Assembly: GCA_036346225.1 (NCBI GenBank)
Contig: JARFIW010000999.1
Location: 3,145,001 to 3,209,000 of the forward strand
DNA: 64,000 nt
Direction of reading: 5' to 3'
Origin: Platerodrilus igneus
Lineage: Eukaryota; Arthropoda; Insecta; Coleoptera; Lycidae
Shown here: positions 44,858-54,925 of the stretch, piece after piece
How positions within the stretch are numbered: position 1 is the stretch's first letter
Layout: each line of letters opens with the position of its first letter
Notes under the pieces: generated by a model
The model's database searches: none
The model's input: the letters and a program-made list of their open reading frames with translations, nothing else
Told to the model about the DNA's origin: nothing
Program-made: the position numbers and the translations under genes

Positions 44858-45133
44858 ATGTTTGCGATTAGGATTAGTACCTTTGGCATATTTATGGCAG
44901 CGAAACCAACATGAACTTCTACGGGAGATGATAAGTTGTGATGTAGATGCGATTGTAATTAAAGTAGCTGCCTTAGGATTGGAACCATCAAGACACCTGG
45001 GACGTAATTTACGGCTCGTTGAACCTCATTTACATTTAATGCATGAAAAGTATGGATTACATGTCTGTGGCGAAGGTGGTGAATATGAAACGCTAGTTTT
45101 GGATTGTCCATTGTATAATAGTAGACTTGTAAT
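44858..45133 (+). CDS. DPH6: diphthine--ammonia ligase, coding exon 2 (gene continues outside the window)
   Basis: Encodes residues 125-216. It holds PLAYLWQRNQ (133-142), the IKVAALGL segment, and the signature GEGGEYET (196-203) followed by LDCPLY. The exon ends at ...GTAAT before the donor GTAAGAAT. The human protein has 267 residues, and insect and yeast versions often have extra RidA-like domains, so at least 50 residues are missing. No further DPH6 exon was found up to 64000, which puts it beyond the retrotransposon cluster. Reading frame and motifs are intact, so the gene is probably functional. Confidence 0.95.
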
Positions 45134-45535
45134 GTAAGAATTTTTCATATTAGTCATGGGGTAGAGTACGATAAACAAACATCGTAACTTTCAAATTTTC
45201 TATTAAACTTCTGGCTTTATTGATCAAAGGGTTAGTAAAAAAAAACCGATTATCAAGAAATTTTTAACTGTAATAGTAAACTTTCAATGATTTAGAAGCA
45301 TGCTAATACTGCAGTAGAAATAGAAACATATACTAATACTAATCTATGTTTCACATCCATTGCTTCTCAACCTACGATCTGATGTGAAAATAAACTCTAA
45401 TAAAGGCTTTATTCAACAAGAACACAGCTTACAAATTATGTTTAACGATCAATAGCTATAACTAAGGTAACAATTCATAAAGGCACAAACTAGATCATCG
45501 GTGATCCAAAACCAATCACATCATTCTCCCCAACC
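45134..45535. other. start of DPH6 intron 2 and probable 3' LTR of gypsy A
   Basis: Begins with the splice donor. On the minus strand, about 45370-45430 has an AATAAAGCCTTTATTAGAG stretch resembling the polyadenylation region of an LTR. The LTR borders could not be fixed because the 5' LTR lies outside the window. Confidence 0.45.
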
Positions 45536-46570
45536 TTAAAGACAATAGTAATCATTTAAATGAAGAGGGCGTCTACGAACTTTGGTAGGCCGCTCAGTTG
45601 ACGACGCTCCTTCATCACTAGAACCGGGAACAACCGAGAGTGGGGTTTTCCTTTCGATAGGGCTTGTGGGATGATTTTCTACTACACATTCCGTGTTGGT
45701 TTCAGAAATCTCACCAGTTTCAGTCGGTGGATGTTCACTACTAGAATCACCGACCAGCACTAGATGGCTGTTCGAAACAGTAGTTTTTCACCACGGTAAT
45801 CGCACATAAGAGTAGTTGGTATTCGCTTCTAGTAATTGAATCTCTTCTACCAACGGTTCATACTTACTGGATCGAATATGTTTCTTCGTAAAACCGGAGC
45901 CTGGATTACTTAGCCAGGTCGGCAACGACTGTCCATTACCCGAACTCGTACGTTGAAGAAACATTCTTTCATGAGGGGTGGCGTTTGTTGCTGTGCAGAG
46001 TAAGGATTGGATAGAGCGCAGGGTATCGGAAAGGCAAACCTCCCACTGAGAAGTTTTAAGTTTCCACTCATGTAGGACGAGCTCAACTGTATACCAAATT
46101 GTACCATTCTCTTTCTTTATCTGTCATTGTCTTGAGGGTTATAGGCGGTAGTCCTACTGCTCGCAATGCAATTCGTATTTAGATAGTGCTTCAATTCTTG
46201 GGACATGAATGAAGATCCTCGATCAGAGTGGATATAGCTCAGAAACTCAAAGATTGAAAACAAGCTAGAGAGGCCGCAGAAACATCAGGAGATGGAAATG
46301 CAAACGGGAACTGTTGTACTCATCTATAATGGTTATCAGATATTTATTGGAGGACTCTGAAGGCATTGGACCCTTGAAGTCTAATGAGAGTTTTTCAAAC
46401 AGGACGGTTGCTTTAACGAGAAGGCCGCTATTTCTATAAAACCTGGGGTTAACTTCAGCACAAGTAGAACAAGACAGTCATTTTCCGGATGTTTTCAGTC
46501 GAGTAAGGCAGGATTTTAGAGTGCACCCAGTGAGCCATACGAGTAATTCCAGGGTGACAAAGATTTTGTA
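45536..46570 (-). pseudogene. gypsy A integrase and C-terminal tail, degenerate
   Basis: Around 46330-46450 the minus strand has KLSLDFKGPMPS and KYLITIIDEYN, the first aspartate blocks of a Ty3/gypsy integrase. Frame changes follow. The tail 45760-45536 ends with TKVRRRPLHLNDYYCL, typical of the C-terminus of this gypsy group. It is not functional. Confidence 0.75.
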
Positions 46571-46572
46571 AT

Positions 46573-46985
46573 TCAAATAGCTTGATCTCCGGGCCGCACA
46601 TAATTTAGAACGATGCTCATCTTTGAAAGTGCATCAGCTGTATAGTTTAATTTCCCGAGCCGGTATATAATTTTGTATTTGTAACATGCAAGTTTTAAGT
46701 ACAATCTCAAAATTTTGTCGTTCTTGGCCTTTCCCACATGTACTGAGTGAAACACGAAGGAAATAGATTTTTGATCCGCAACCAGCGTAAATAGTCTTTC
46801 ACTAAGGTAGTACCGCCATTTTCTAAGGGGTTTAACAATGGCATAGGCCTCTATCTCTACTGCTGAATGTTTTCTCTCACTGTCAGAAAGCGTTCTTGAA
46901 AAGAAGGCTATAGGTCTGCAGTTTTGAGACAAGTTGGCAGCTATAGCAAAATCAGAAGCGTTAGTTTTGACAACCAACGGAATTG
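46573..46985 (-). pseudogene. gypsy A RNase H domain
   Basis: An open segment with VVKTNASDFAIAANLSQN (normally TDASD), RPIAFFSRTLSDSERKHSAVEIEAYAI with the conserved glutamate, LVADQKSI, and KLNYTADALSKM. Its start is cut by the 46986-48443 insertion. The asparagine in TNASD replaces a metal-binding aspartate, consistent with decay. Confidence 0.85.
46982..46985. repeat. 4-bp target duplication ATTG (left) of the 46986-48443 insertion
   Basis: ATTG is repeated at 48444-48447 and brackets TGTTAC...GTAACA ends inside the gypsy A pol frame. Confidence 0.8.
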
Positions 46986-48443
46986 TGTTACATTCCAAAT
47001 TTGGAAATGTACATTGTTAAATATGTGTGTAAACTCCCTCGAATATTTTAAAATAAACTTGTTAATTTCCGTCATTTCGGACAGTTGCGTTTGCGCAAAA
47101 GAATGCGCAGGCGCGGAGTAAATGGCGCAAGTGCGTGGTGTGATGAGACGTCATTTTACTACGAGGCCTGAAGCCGAAAATAGCTACCTGTGTCGTGGTG
47201 TGTTTTTTCTCTTTTTTTAGGATGTGTTATACTTCACGGTTCTATACTCTAAAGTATACTTTTAAAATCCCAGCGCGTAGTGTATAAGAGCCACTACGAA
47301 AGTTGGTAACAATAATAAATACATGACTAATAATGCGCAATAAGGTCATTATTACGACACAAATTATTATCACATACAGAGAAAAATGATAAAGGTACTC
47401 ACGTAAAATGTAGAGCTCTTCACAACATTGCAGCTACTCTCGCGTCAGTTGGGCGTTGTGGGCGTGGGTCGTCTTTTGGCCCCTTGTCGAAGTCAAATTA
47501 ATTGTCTTCTCTCTTCTGTAGCGGAACAACAGGAATAAGGTGAGGAACGATAATAGATACAAGAGATAGAGGGAAACCTACATCCTAAAAGAGAAAAGAT
47601 AAGATAAAAGGCACACAGATAACCACACTCGTCGACATTTCGTTGACTAGTTTCAGACGTGACGGAATTCACCACTTTCTTTTCACTCTGCGTCCGCGCA
47701 ATCTCGAGCGCCAACGCAACTATCTAAAGTGACGGAAATGCACGCACAAGTCTTTTAAATTATTGGCGCGAATTCACTTACAAATTTCAAACTAAAATTA
47801 GAAATGTTTACAGGCCGATTTTCGGCATGTAACAGATGTAGGTTCTCGTATCTTATCTCTACCGTCTATCGTACCTCTACCTGTATTCTTCCCCCCCTAT
47901 AAACAGAGGATTGACGAATGAATTTATAACAACGATGGCGTAGCCGACCCATACCAAACACACGGAGATGGCCCTGGGATATAACTAAGGTGCGATTTAA
48001 GTGAGTACATTGCTTTATTTATATGGTAAATTGAGAATTCTATCACTTTTAACGTGTTTGGTATTTGATAAAAATGTCGCATAATTTGCCGAGTAATCAT
48101 GTCATATTAAATGATTGCACAATAGTTTGAAACGTGGAAAACCGCAGCAATGCATTGCTGCAAGGATACAGATAGAAGTACGATAGAAGATAGAGATAAG
48201 ATACGGGAACCTACATCTTAAAAAAAAAGAGAAAAGACACACCACAACACAGGTAGCTGTTTTCGGCTTCAGATAATGACGTCTCATCACACCGTGCACT
48301 TGCGCCATTCACCCGTGCCTGCGCATTCTTTTGCACAAACGCAACTGTCCGGAATGACTGAAATTAACAAGTTTATTTTAAAATATTCGCGGGAGTTTAC
48401 TCACATATTTAACAATATACATTTCCAAATTTGGAATGTAACA
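46986..48443. mobile_element. TGTTAC...GTAACA insertion with long inverted ends
   Basis: Splits gypsy A between the reverse transcriptase and RNase H. The left end (TGTTACATTCCAAATTTGG) and the inverted right end (same sequence) are reverse complements over about 300 bp, including the CGTCATTTCGGACAGTTGCG block shared with the other LTRs of this window. It carries a related solo LTR (47225-47834), so its own length is about 844 bp. No coding sequence. It resembles two LTRs of one family placed head to head, with the centre near 47890-48140. Confidence 0.75.
47225..47834 (-). mobile_element. solo-LTR-like element, TGTTAC family copy 4
   Basis: Minus strand: starts TGTTACATGCCGAAAATCGGC and ends GTATAACA, with an exact 4-bp duplication GATG at 47221-47224 and 47835-47838. 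It sits inside the left inverted arm of the previous element and interrupts its TTTTTAGGATGTAGG block. It is the best-defined copy for family borders. Confidence 0.8.
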
Positions 48444-48453
48444 ATTGTGTCAT

Positions 48454-49566
48454 CTATAGCGGTTACAAATGTTTTAGCTTTATATTTTTTCATATTGGCA
48501 AAGCAGTGAGCAGCTTCAGAAGAAATGGGAAATGATTTACATTCAATAAGGGATCTTATTACCTCTGAGAACTTAGAAATCCACTTGGCATAGTGTGAGA
48601 ACATTCCGACGATGCGGCGGAGAGACGTTTGGTTGACGGGTAATTCGAGCTCAGTCAAAGGCCGCAGCCGATCAGGGTCTGGTTTTATAGTTTTATTTGA
48701 AATGGTATAACCCAATAAATTGATAGTAGTGCGAGAATATCGGGACTTTTTTTCATTTATTGTTAAATTGTACTTCTTGACAATACCTAAAAACATCCTA
48801 AGATTTACGTCATGTTCTTCTTGATCATTACCACATATAGTTACATAGTTCAAATATGAATACACACCTCGTAAGCTTTCTATTATGATGATTTTGTTTA
48901 TGACTCTGGAAAGTGGCAACCCCATTGATTACGCCGAAAGAAATCCTCAAAAAGTGGTATAATACTCCATTTGCTTTGAAAGCAGACTCGGGATTTGATA
49001 GTAAGTGCTTTTTAAGTCAACGTTACTAAAAACTGAATATTTAGAGATTTTAGATATTAAATCTTCAACGTTAGGTAAGGGGTATGCATCTAATTCGGTA
49101 CATAGATTTATCGTTTGAGCGTAGTTAATGACCAATCACTTTTGTAATTGTTACTTTTGGTAAATACTGTTTGAGCTCTCCAGGGTGAGTTGCTTTCTTG
49201 TATAACACCACTAACGAGAAGTTTGTTTACTTCAGATTTGACAAATTCTTGATCTTCCTTCGAATATCTTCGAGATCTGACGGCTATCGGATGGCAGTCA
49301 GAACTAAGAAATGTAAAAAGATTAGCAAGAGGGACTCTTGCTTGAGCTAGACAGATTTTAAGCGGATCATAGGGCCCACCAAAAGCTACTTCAAGAGTGT
49401 TATGTTTACATAGAATATCATGGCCAATTATAACATCAGCACAGAGATCTTTCATGATTAGTAGCTCGACGTCCGCGTGCATGTACCCTTGAATTTCTAA
49501 TGTAGGAGCACAACTTCCTTTGATTTGCTTAGCTACCGCTAGTGATGCCATATTAATAATTTCTTT
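48454..49566 (-). pseudogene. gypsy A protease end and reverse transcriptase
   Basis: 49551-49400 has a protease C-terminal pattern (LLIMKDLCADVIIGHDIL). Then come SRRYSKEDQEFVKSEVNKLLVSGVIQESNSPWRA, a frame change near 49110, YPLPNVEDLISKISKYSVFSNVDLKSTYYQIP, and the palm and thumb with LLGYTISNKTIKPDP. The catalytic loop reads YLNYVTICG instead of YxDD, so the enzyme is dead. It is homologous to the plus-strand copy at 22786-23580. The 5' part of this element lies beyond 63967, separated by gypsy B. Confidence 0.85.
49563..49566. repeat. 4-bp target duplication CTTT (left) of gypsy B
   Basis: CTTT is repeated at 63967-63970. Confidence 0.85.
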
Positions 49567-49747
49567 TGTAAGCTCCCGGCCTAAGGAATAACACTTGGAT
49601 AGGTTTACAGCAATTTATTTATATTATAATACAATTAGGTGAATCTCAACGCAGACGATGTTAGACTCCAAAGCCGCGCGGGAACTAACTGACTGGCGGC
49701 GCTGCATGCAAGTAGGTTCACTGTTACGCCATCTAATGACGCTTACA
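49567..49747 (-). repeat. 3' LTR of gypsy B
   Basis: 181 bp, matches 63786-63966 with one visible difference (GAACTAACTG versus GAACTATCTG). Confidence 0.95.
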
Positions 49748-49853
49748 CTCGGCCATTCTACTGAGGCATCGCTCACGATGACAACAATATTTCAGTATAA
49801 CAATAAAAAGAAACATAGTAAACATTAGAATGAATTTTTGAACATACAAAATA

Positions 49854-51330
49854 TTAAGACAAATCATACTCTTGTAAATACGCTGGTTTCTTTATGGTCC
49901 GTTTACTCTTAGCACCACTTGCATTATTCCCTTCCGCACTTGCAATATTTTCACTATCAACTATCTGTGCCTTTTTCGCATCCGTAGTATTAATTTCTTT
50001 TTGCTCTTCATAATCACTGGTTTCTGTTTCCGGTAAATTTTCGTCTTCTTCATCAGTTACATCATCTTCAGGATTTTTGTAAATTTTCAATTGACTTACA
50101 TGTGCTGTAGTAGTATACCGCTGTCCTTCAATTCCTTCGATACTCGCAATACGATATGTATTCGCCGGTAGTACTTCAGTAATAATATATGGTCCGCGGT
50201 AACGTTTTTGAGTTTTTGTACTTTCACCTGTCGAAATCGGAATTTTACGCATAAACACAATATCACCAACGTTATACGAAATTCCTGTCCATCTTCGTAA
50301 ATCATGTCGTTGTTTACTAACTTGTTGGTTTTCCTGTAGTATTTCACGAATCTCATTTTGAATTGTCAGTGGCGGCGTCCATTCGGGATCATTATCCACC
50401 TGGACTACTTTCGATAATTTATCATCCGAAAAACGCGGCACAAAACCATACAACACTTCAAAGGGAGGTTTTCCGGTTGATTTATTTACGGCAATATTTA
50501 AATTTTTCTCAATATTTAAGATATCTTCATCCCAACACGTTTCATCTCGCATACTAGTTATTATTACTGGAAGTAAAGTTCTATTAACTCGCTCGCCCTG
50601 TCCATTTGCACGCGCCCATTGAGTCGAATTTAATGTATGCCTAATACCGTGTTTTTCTATAAACTTTTAAACAGATCGGACGTAAAACAAGTTGCACGGT
50701 CCGATACTATTCGGTCTGGAATACCATATTGCACCATAAATTTCTCTAAACATGATACCACCGTTTTTCCATCTGTACTTGTTGTTGGATACAATTTGAC
50801 ATATTTCGTTAATGAATCAATAACAACAAGGATATACGCGTGCCCTTGTACACTTCTAATAAAGGGACCTAAGTGATTGATGTGTATTCTTGCAAACGGT
50901 CTATTTGGCACTGGTAACGGATTAAGAAACCCTGGTTGCTTACCTGCTGGTATTTTCACTAGAATACATTCAGTGCAAGCACTAATATGCCTTCGCACAT
51001 AACTTTTCAGACGCGCGAACCAATACAGTTCTTGAATTTTCGCCACTGTACGATCGACTGCAAAATGACCCATCAAATCGTGATGTTTAACTACTATCGC
51101 TTTTCGCATACTGTTCGGTATAACATACAATAATCTTGTTTTACCGTTTTGCACAATTTCACGAAATAACTTTCCGTTTTGTAAAACATAATTATTTACG
51201 CTCTCCTTTTCATCACGTGAGCGTTCGTTGGGGTCTTTATTTAACACTTGAATTAATTTACACAACTTCTCGTCGCTACGTTGGATTGTTAATACATAGT
51301 CCTCTTCGCTCATCAATTGTAGTACGTTAA
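49854..51330 (-). pseudogene. gypsy B integrase
   Basis: The N-terminal zinc-binding HHCC region is HHDLMGHF ... CTECILVK. The core has INHLGPF (the first catalytic Asp position appears as Asn or His), VSDRATCFTSDLF, and the glutamate block GQGERVNRTLL read across a one-base break at an A-run near 50670. The C-terminal part from 50552 has NVGDIVFMRK, YRGPYIITEVL and an acidic tail ending near 49854. It would insert element cDNA into the genome. One frameshift separates the halves. Confidence 0.85.
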
Positions 51331-51336
51331 TTCTTT
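51324..51336. repeat. target duplication, left copy (jockey-like LINE)
   Basis: ACGTTAATTCTTT, identical to 53170-53182. Confidence 0.9.
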
Positions 51337-51479
51337 TTTTTTTTTTTTAATTTCACTTTCATCCGCTTCCACCTTTACAGTTATTAGCGGAGGTTGGAAG
51401 TATTATTTATAATCTATGGTACAATATATGTTTATCTTTTATATATTTTATATACGATGTTGGATTTCTATGTCTTTAA

Positions 51480-51882
51480 GATAGTTCAGCAGTGGTTCAA
51501 TATTGGATGTGTCTCTCAGGATAGTTTGTACATCTTGTTGTATGTTGTTTGTTGTTTACTAGAATTGCCACCCTCCGCTAGCTATATGTGTGTTTAGTCT
51601 GTCCTTGCGATATTGTATAAAATTGTATGTATTTATGTTTTGATGTTCTTTGAAGTGTGTTTCTTGTAAGCATATGTAATGAGGTTGTGTTTCTTCAATT
51701 AGTTTTTGGAATTCAGCTTTATGGGATTGAAGTCCATTACAATTCCATTGAATGATGTTCATGTTATTGATTATCGACTGAGGAATCAGACATTTCTGAC
51801 TCAATTTGTTGTTCCTCCATTTTTTAGTTATTCTTGTTATTGTTGTTTTATTTTTTGTCATCAGTATTGTTTTGGATTTCAT
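51480..51882 (-). pseudogene. jockey-like ORF2, endonuclease N-terminus only
   Basis: Starts in an IIQWNCNGLQSHKAEF segment with the catalytic asparagine of APE-type nucleases, followed by ICLQETHF with the metal-binding glutamate. A frame change near 51560 (G-run) leads into AILVNNKQHT. The reading frame then stops near 51500 and 3' untranslated-like sequence follows. No reverse transcriptase. Confidence 0.8.
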
Positions 51883-52275
51883 GCATCATTTGTATGAGTT
51901 GGTTTGTATCTTTGGTATAGTTTTACTTAATTCTAGTATTTTTTTGTTCCGATCGTGTTTTCTAGAAAGTCCTGAAATTTCGAATGAGATAATGTATTTG
52001 GCTGGATCACTTTCTATGATTTCCTTTATTGTATTGTGTTTTGGGGATTCAGTTTGTTCCAAGTTCTTCTTTTAATTGTAGGATCCTTTTTGTTTTTGTT
52101 TGTCCGTATGGTTTGTGATAAATTCGACAGGGTTGATTCTTGGTTGGTTTCTTGTTTTTCTTTTGTGTTGCTTCTCTTATTTGATGTTCAATGTAAGTTT
52201 CATTTAGTTCTTCTGTAGGTGTACTTTCAGGTGACTGATTTGGTCTTTTATTTCTTATTGTTTCATTTAGGTTTG

Positions 52276-52981
52276 TTATTTGTTCAGGTTGTTTTGTTTC
52301 ACTCTGTATATTATGTTCCTCGCAGCTTGAGGTTGAATGGCCGGTTTGTTTACATGTATAGCAGTACGTTTCTGTAGATAAAAATAGTCTGTAGGGGTTT
52401 CTTCAAATAATACTATTATTGATTCTGGGATGTTTAAATTTGCAGTTTGTTTAACATAGATTTGTCTACGAAAGCTAAGTATGTGTTTAAATTTTATTTC
52501 TGATAATGCAGCTTTTATAAATGACATCTTGCCTGTTAAAGTTATATTTAGCTTAATAAGTGCGTCTTCTATTACATTGTGTGGTATGGATGGGCTAACA
52601 TTTGAAATAACCACCCTTATGGTCGGCGTTAGTAATTTACGTATTTCCACTTCTGTGTTATTTACTGTTATATTAGGATGGTTGTTTACAAACTGGTCAG
52701 CATCTTCTTTTGTAGATAAATAAATACAGATCCGGTTGTTTGCTATTCTTGATGCAAAGGTTATATTTTTAGGATCTATTATTTCCGTGATTGCATTTAG
52801 ATAATCTTCTAACTTCGTGTTTGGCAATGAAACTGCTTGCAGATGTTTGTTCATTTGGTGCTTTGCTTTTTACTGCATTCGAATATGTCCCTTCTTTTAT
52901 TGTCTGATGGGCGAGTGGGTTTTTTGTTTGGCTGGTTGAATGATTTATGGTTGAGGCTGTTATTGTTGGTAAAGGATACAT
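52276..52981 (-). pseudogene. jockey-like ORF1 (Gag-like RNA-binding protein)
   Basis: The N-terminal low-complexity part is read in one frame (MYPLPTITASTINHS...) and, after a shift near 52850, the main part in another. The main part has an RRM-like region (ICIYLSTKEDADQF ... IRVVISNVSP). Near 52315-52370 a CCHC knuckle (CYTCKQTGHSTSSC) appears in yet another frame. ORF1 proteins coat LINE RNA. Both shifts may be small sequence errors. Confidence 0.75.
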
Positions 52982-53169
52982 TTCAGGTAGTTTTGGTAAG
53001 TGGTTTGGGTTAGGTTTATTTAATGTAGCTGTAATAAAAGGAAGAGGAATGTTTAGAAAACAATACCTGTTTTGGTTTTATCACTTGTTAATTTGTTATT
53101 TCCGAGGTCGTATTTTATTATCAACGAATTAACTTAGAACTGTACTGTTGAACATACCGTCGCGGAATG

Positions 53170-53182
53170 ACGTTAATTCTTT
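53170..53182. repeat. target duplication, right copy (jockey-like LINE)
   Basis: ACGTTAATTCTTT, identical to 51324-51336. Confidence 0.9.
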
Positions 53183-54925
53183 ATGTAATATCATTTATTG
53201 ACATATCCGCTTCAGACGAATCCATCGGAGCTCGTGATAATGCATCCGCATGGCTCATCTTTATACCAGGTCTGTATTTAATGGTCATATTATAATCCGC
53301 CAATAAACCATACCAACGGGCAATTTGAGGGCTCTGCGTTTTCTGCGTATTTAAAAATACTAGTGCTTGGCAGTCTGTAAACACTGTAAACTCGATACCA
53401 ATTAAAAATATACGCAGTTTTTCGACACAATACACGATTGCCATAAGTTCTAATTTGAACGAATGGTAGTTACGCTCAACATCACTCGTCTTTTTGCTAA
53501 TGTAATAAATCGGATGCAATATTCCATCCTCTTGTAACTGCATTAAAATGCCCGAAATTCCTTCTGCGCTTGCATCTGTAAATAAAGCAGTTTCTTTCGC
53601 ACACGGTTTATATAATTTCAACACTGGTTCTGACATTAGCGCATCCCGTAGATCCTGAAATGCACTTTCTTGTTCCTTTGACCATGTAAACACACTATTT
53701 TTTCGCGTTAAATTACTTAAGTTACGTGCTCTTGTTGCATATTGATGTATAAATCTTCTAAAGTATGATGTCAGTCCCAAAAAACGTCGCACATCGTGTA
53801 CATTTTGAGGTCGTCTAAAATGTTTGACTGCATTCGTTTTCTCGTCGCTGGGTGAGATTCCATCGCCAGATATCATAAATCCGAGAAATTCTAATCGTCG
53901 CAAACCAAATTCACATTTTCGCAACTTAAATGTTAGTTTGCTTGCGAAATGCTTCAAAAATCTTCGCCAATTTCTGCAACATTTCTGTCCAGTCTTTCGC
54001 AGGGACTATTAGATCATCCAAGTAGGACATGGCTATTTTATTTTTCAATGGTCCCAGCACAATCGACATCAAACGACTAAACTCGTATGGGCCATTGGTT
54101 AACCCAAATATTAATCGCTCGAATTGTCTGGTTGTATCTGGGGTTATAAACGCCGTTTTGGCTTTTGCAGCTTCACTGAGGGGAACTTGTAAGTATCCAT
54201 TCGCCAGGTCTAATTTCGAGTACAACTTACTACCACTTAAATTCTCTAGGTGATCGTCCACCTACGGAATTGGGAAATTTGTTTTTATCGTTTGTGCGTT
54301 TAATGCTCGATAATCAATTACTAACCTCGGTTCACCTGTCTTCTTTCTGATTAACACCACAGGGCTTGCATACGGGGACATTGTTTCGGTAACAATTCCT
54401 GCATTTTTCCAATCTTGCACTATATTTTTGATAATTTGTCGGTCTTGCAAATTGGCACGGTACGGTTTCTTCCGAACAGGCACATTTGTATCGTTAATGT
54501 CCATCGTTACTACGTCTGTACACCCTAATTCTTTCAGATTAAATGCAAAACAATCGCGATATTGAGTGCATAATTTTAATAATTCGTCTTTAACCCGCTG
54601 ATCCGTATTTGGGTCCACATTTAACATTTCTTCAACAATCTGAATTTTATCGTCATATTCAGCGTCAACAATTTCTTTTGAATGCGTATATCCGGTTCCG
54701 ATGATTTCTCCCTCTCTAATGTGAACATTTTCATCGCTATTGTTCACTACAGGTACACATATCACTTCATCATTATAGTGCGCTTTAACATAATTAATTT
54801 TTTTCGCTAAAATAACACTATTTTCGGCACTTTTTATTTTGGTTCGACGGGAAATTTCTTCAATCTGCATGTTTTTAAACGGCTCTTCGTGATTGTAGCC
54901 AAATATCAACTTATCGCTTGAACGT
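53181..54925 (-). pseudogene. gypsy B reverse transcriptase and RNase H (nearly intact)
   Basis: From 54925: the protease-RT junction, CTQYRDCFAFNLKELGCTD, KNAGIVTETMSPYASPVVLIRKK, RLVIDYRALNAQT, then SKLDLANGYLQVPL and FGLTNGPYEFSRLM. The catalytic loop is intact as SYLDDLIV. A connection domain follows (LGLTSYFRRFI), then RNase H with LFTDASAEGISG, YHSFKLELMAIVYCVEKLR, VFTDCQALVFLN, and the HADALSRAP end. Interruptions are small: a TAG near 54247 (one substitution from CAG), one frameshift near 53940, and a TAA at 53181. This is the best preserved polymerase in the window. Confidence 0.9.
54922..54925. repeat. 4-bp target duplication ACGT (left) of gypsy D
   Basis: ACGT is repeated at 62376-62379. 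The preceding A also matches, so the duplication could be read as 4 or 5 bp. Confidence 0.85.

Larger units (their letters stand above)
51337..53169 (-). mobile_element. internally deleted jockey-like LINE
   Basis: A 1.83-kb minus-strand element between exact 13-bp duplications, ending in a poly(A) tract (poly-T at about 51334-51348 on the plus strand). It keeps ORF1, the first part of the ORF2 endonuclease, and a 3' region. The rest of the endonuclease and the whole reverse transcriptase are missing. Typical LINE copies are truncated at the 5' end; this one lost its middle. Confidence 0.85.

Noticed and set aside
46986..48443. A MITE-type DNA transposon as the sole explanation for the inverted ends
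   Set aside because: The ends share blocks with LTR-like sequences at 27-31 kb, one of which is followed by a primer-site-like motif and gag; a DNA transposon is not excluded but explains less.
54029..54253. Plus-strand open frame opposite the gypsy B reverse transcriptase
   Set aside because: Shadow of the minus-strand polymerase, which has clear motifs.
53926..54261. Programmed frameshifting to explain the broken gypsy B polymerase
   Set aside because: The breaks are a TAG and TAA one substitution away from glutamine codons, plus a single-base slip inside the polymerase itself; programmed shifts normally lie between gag and pol.
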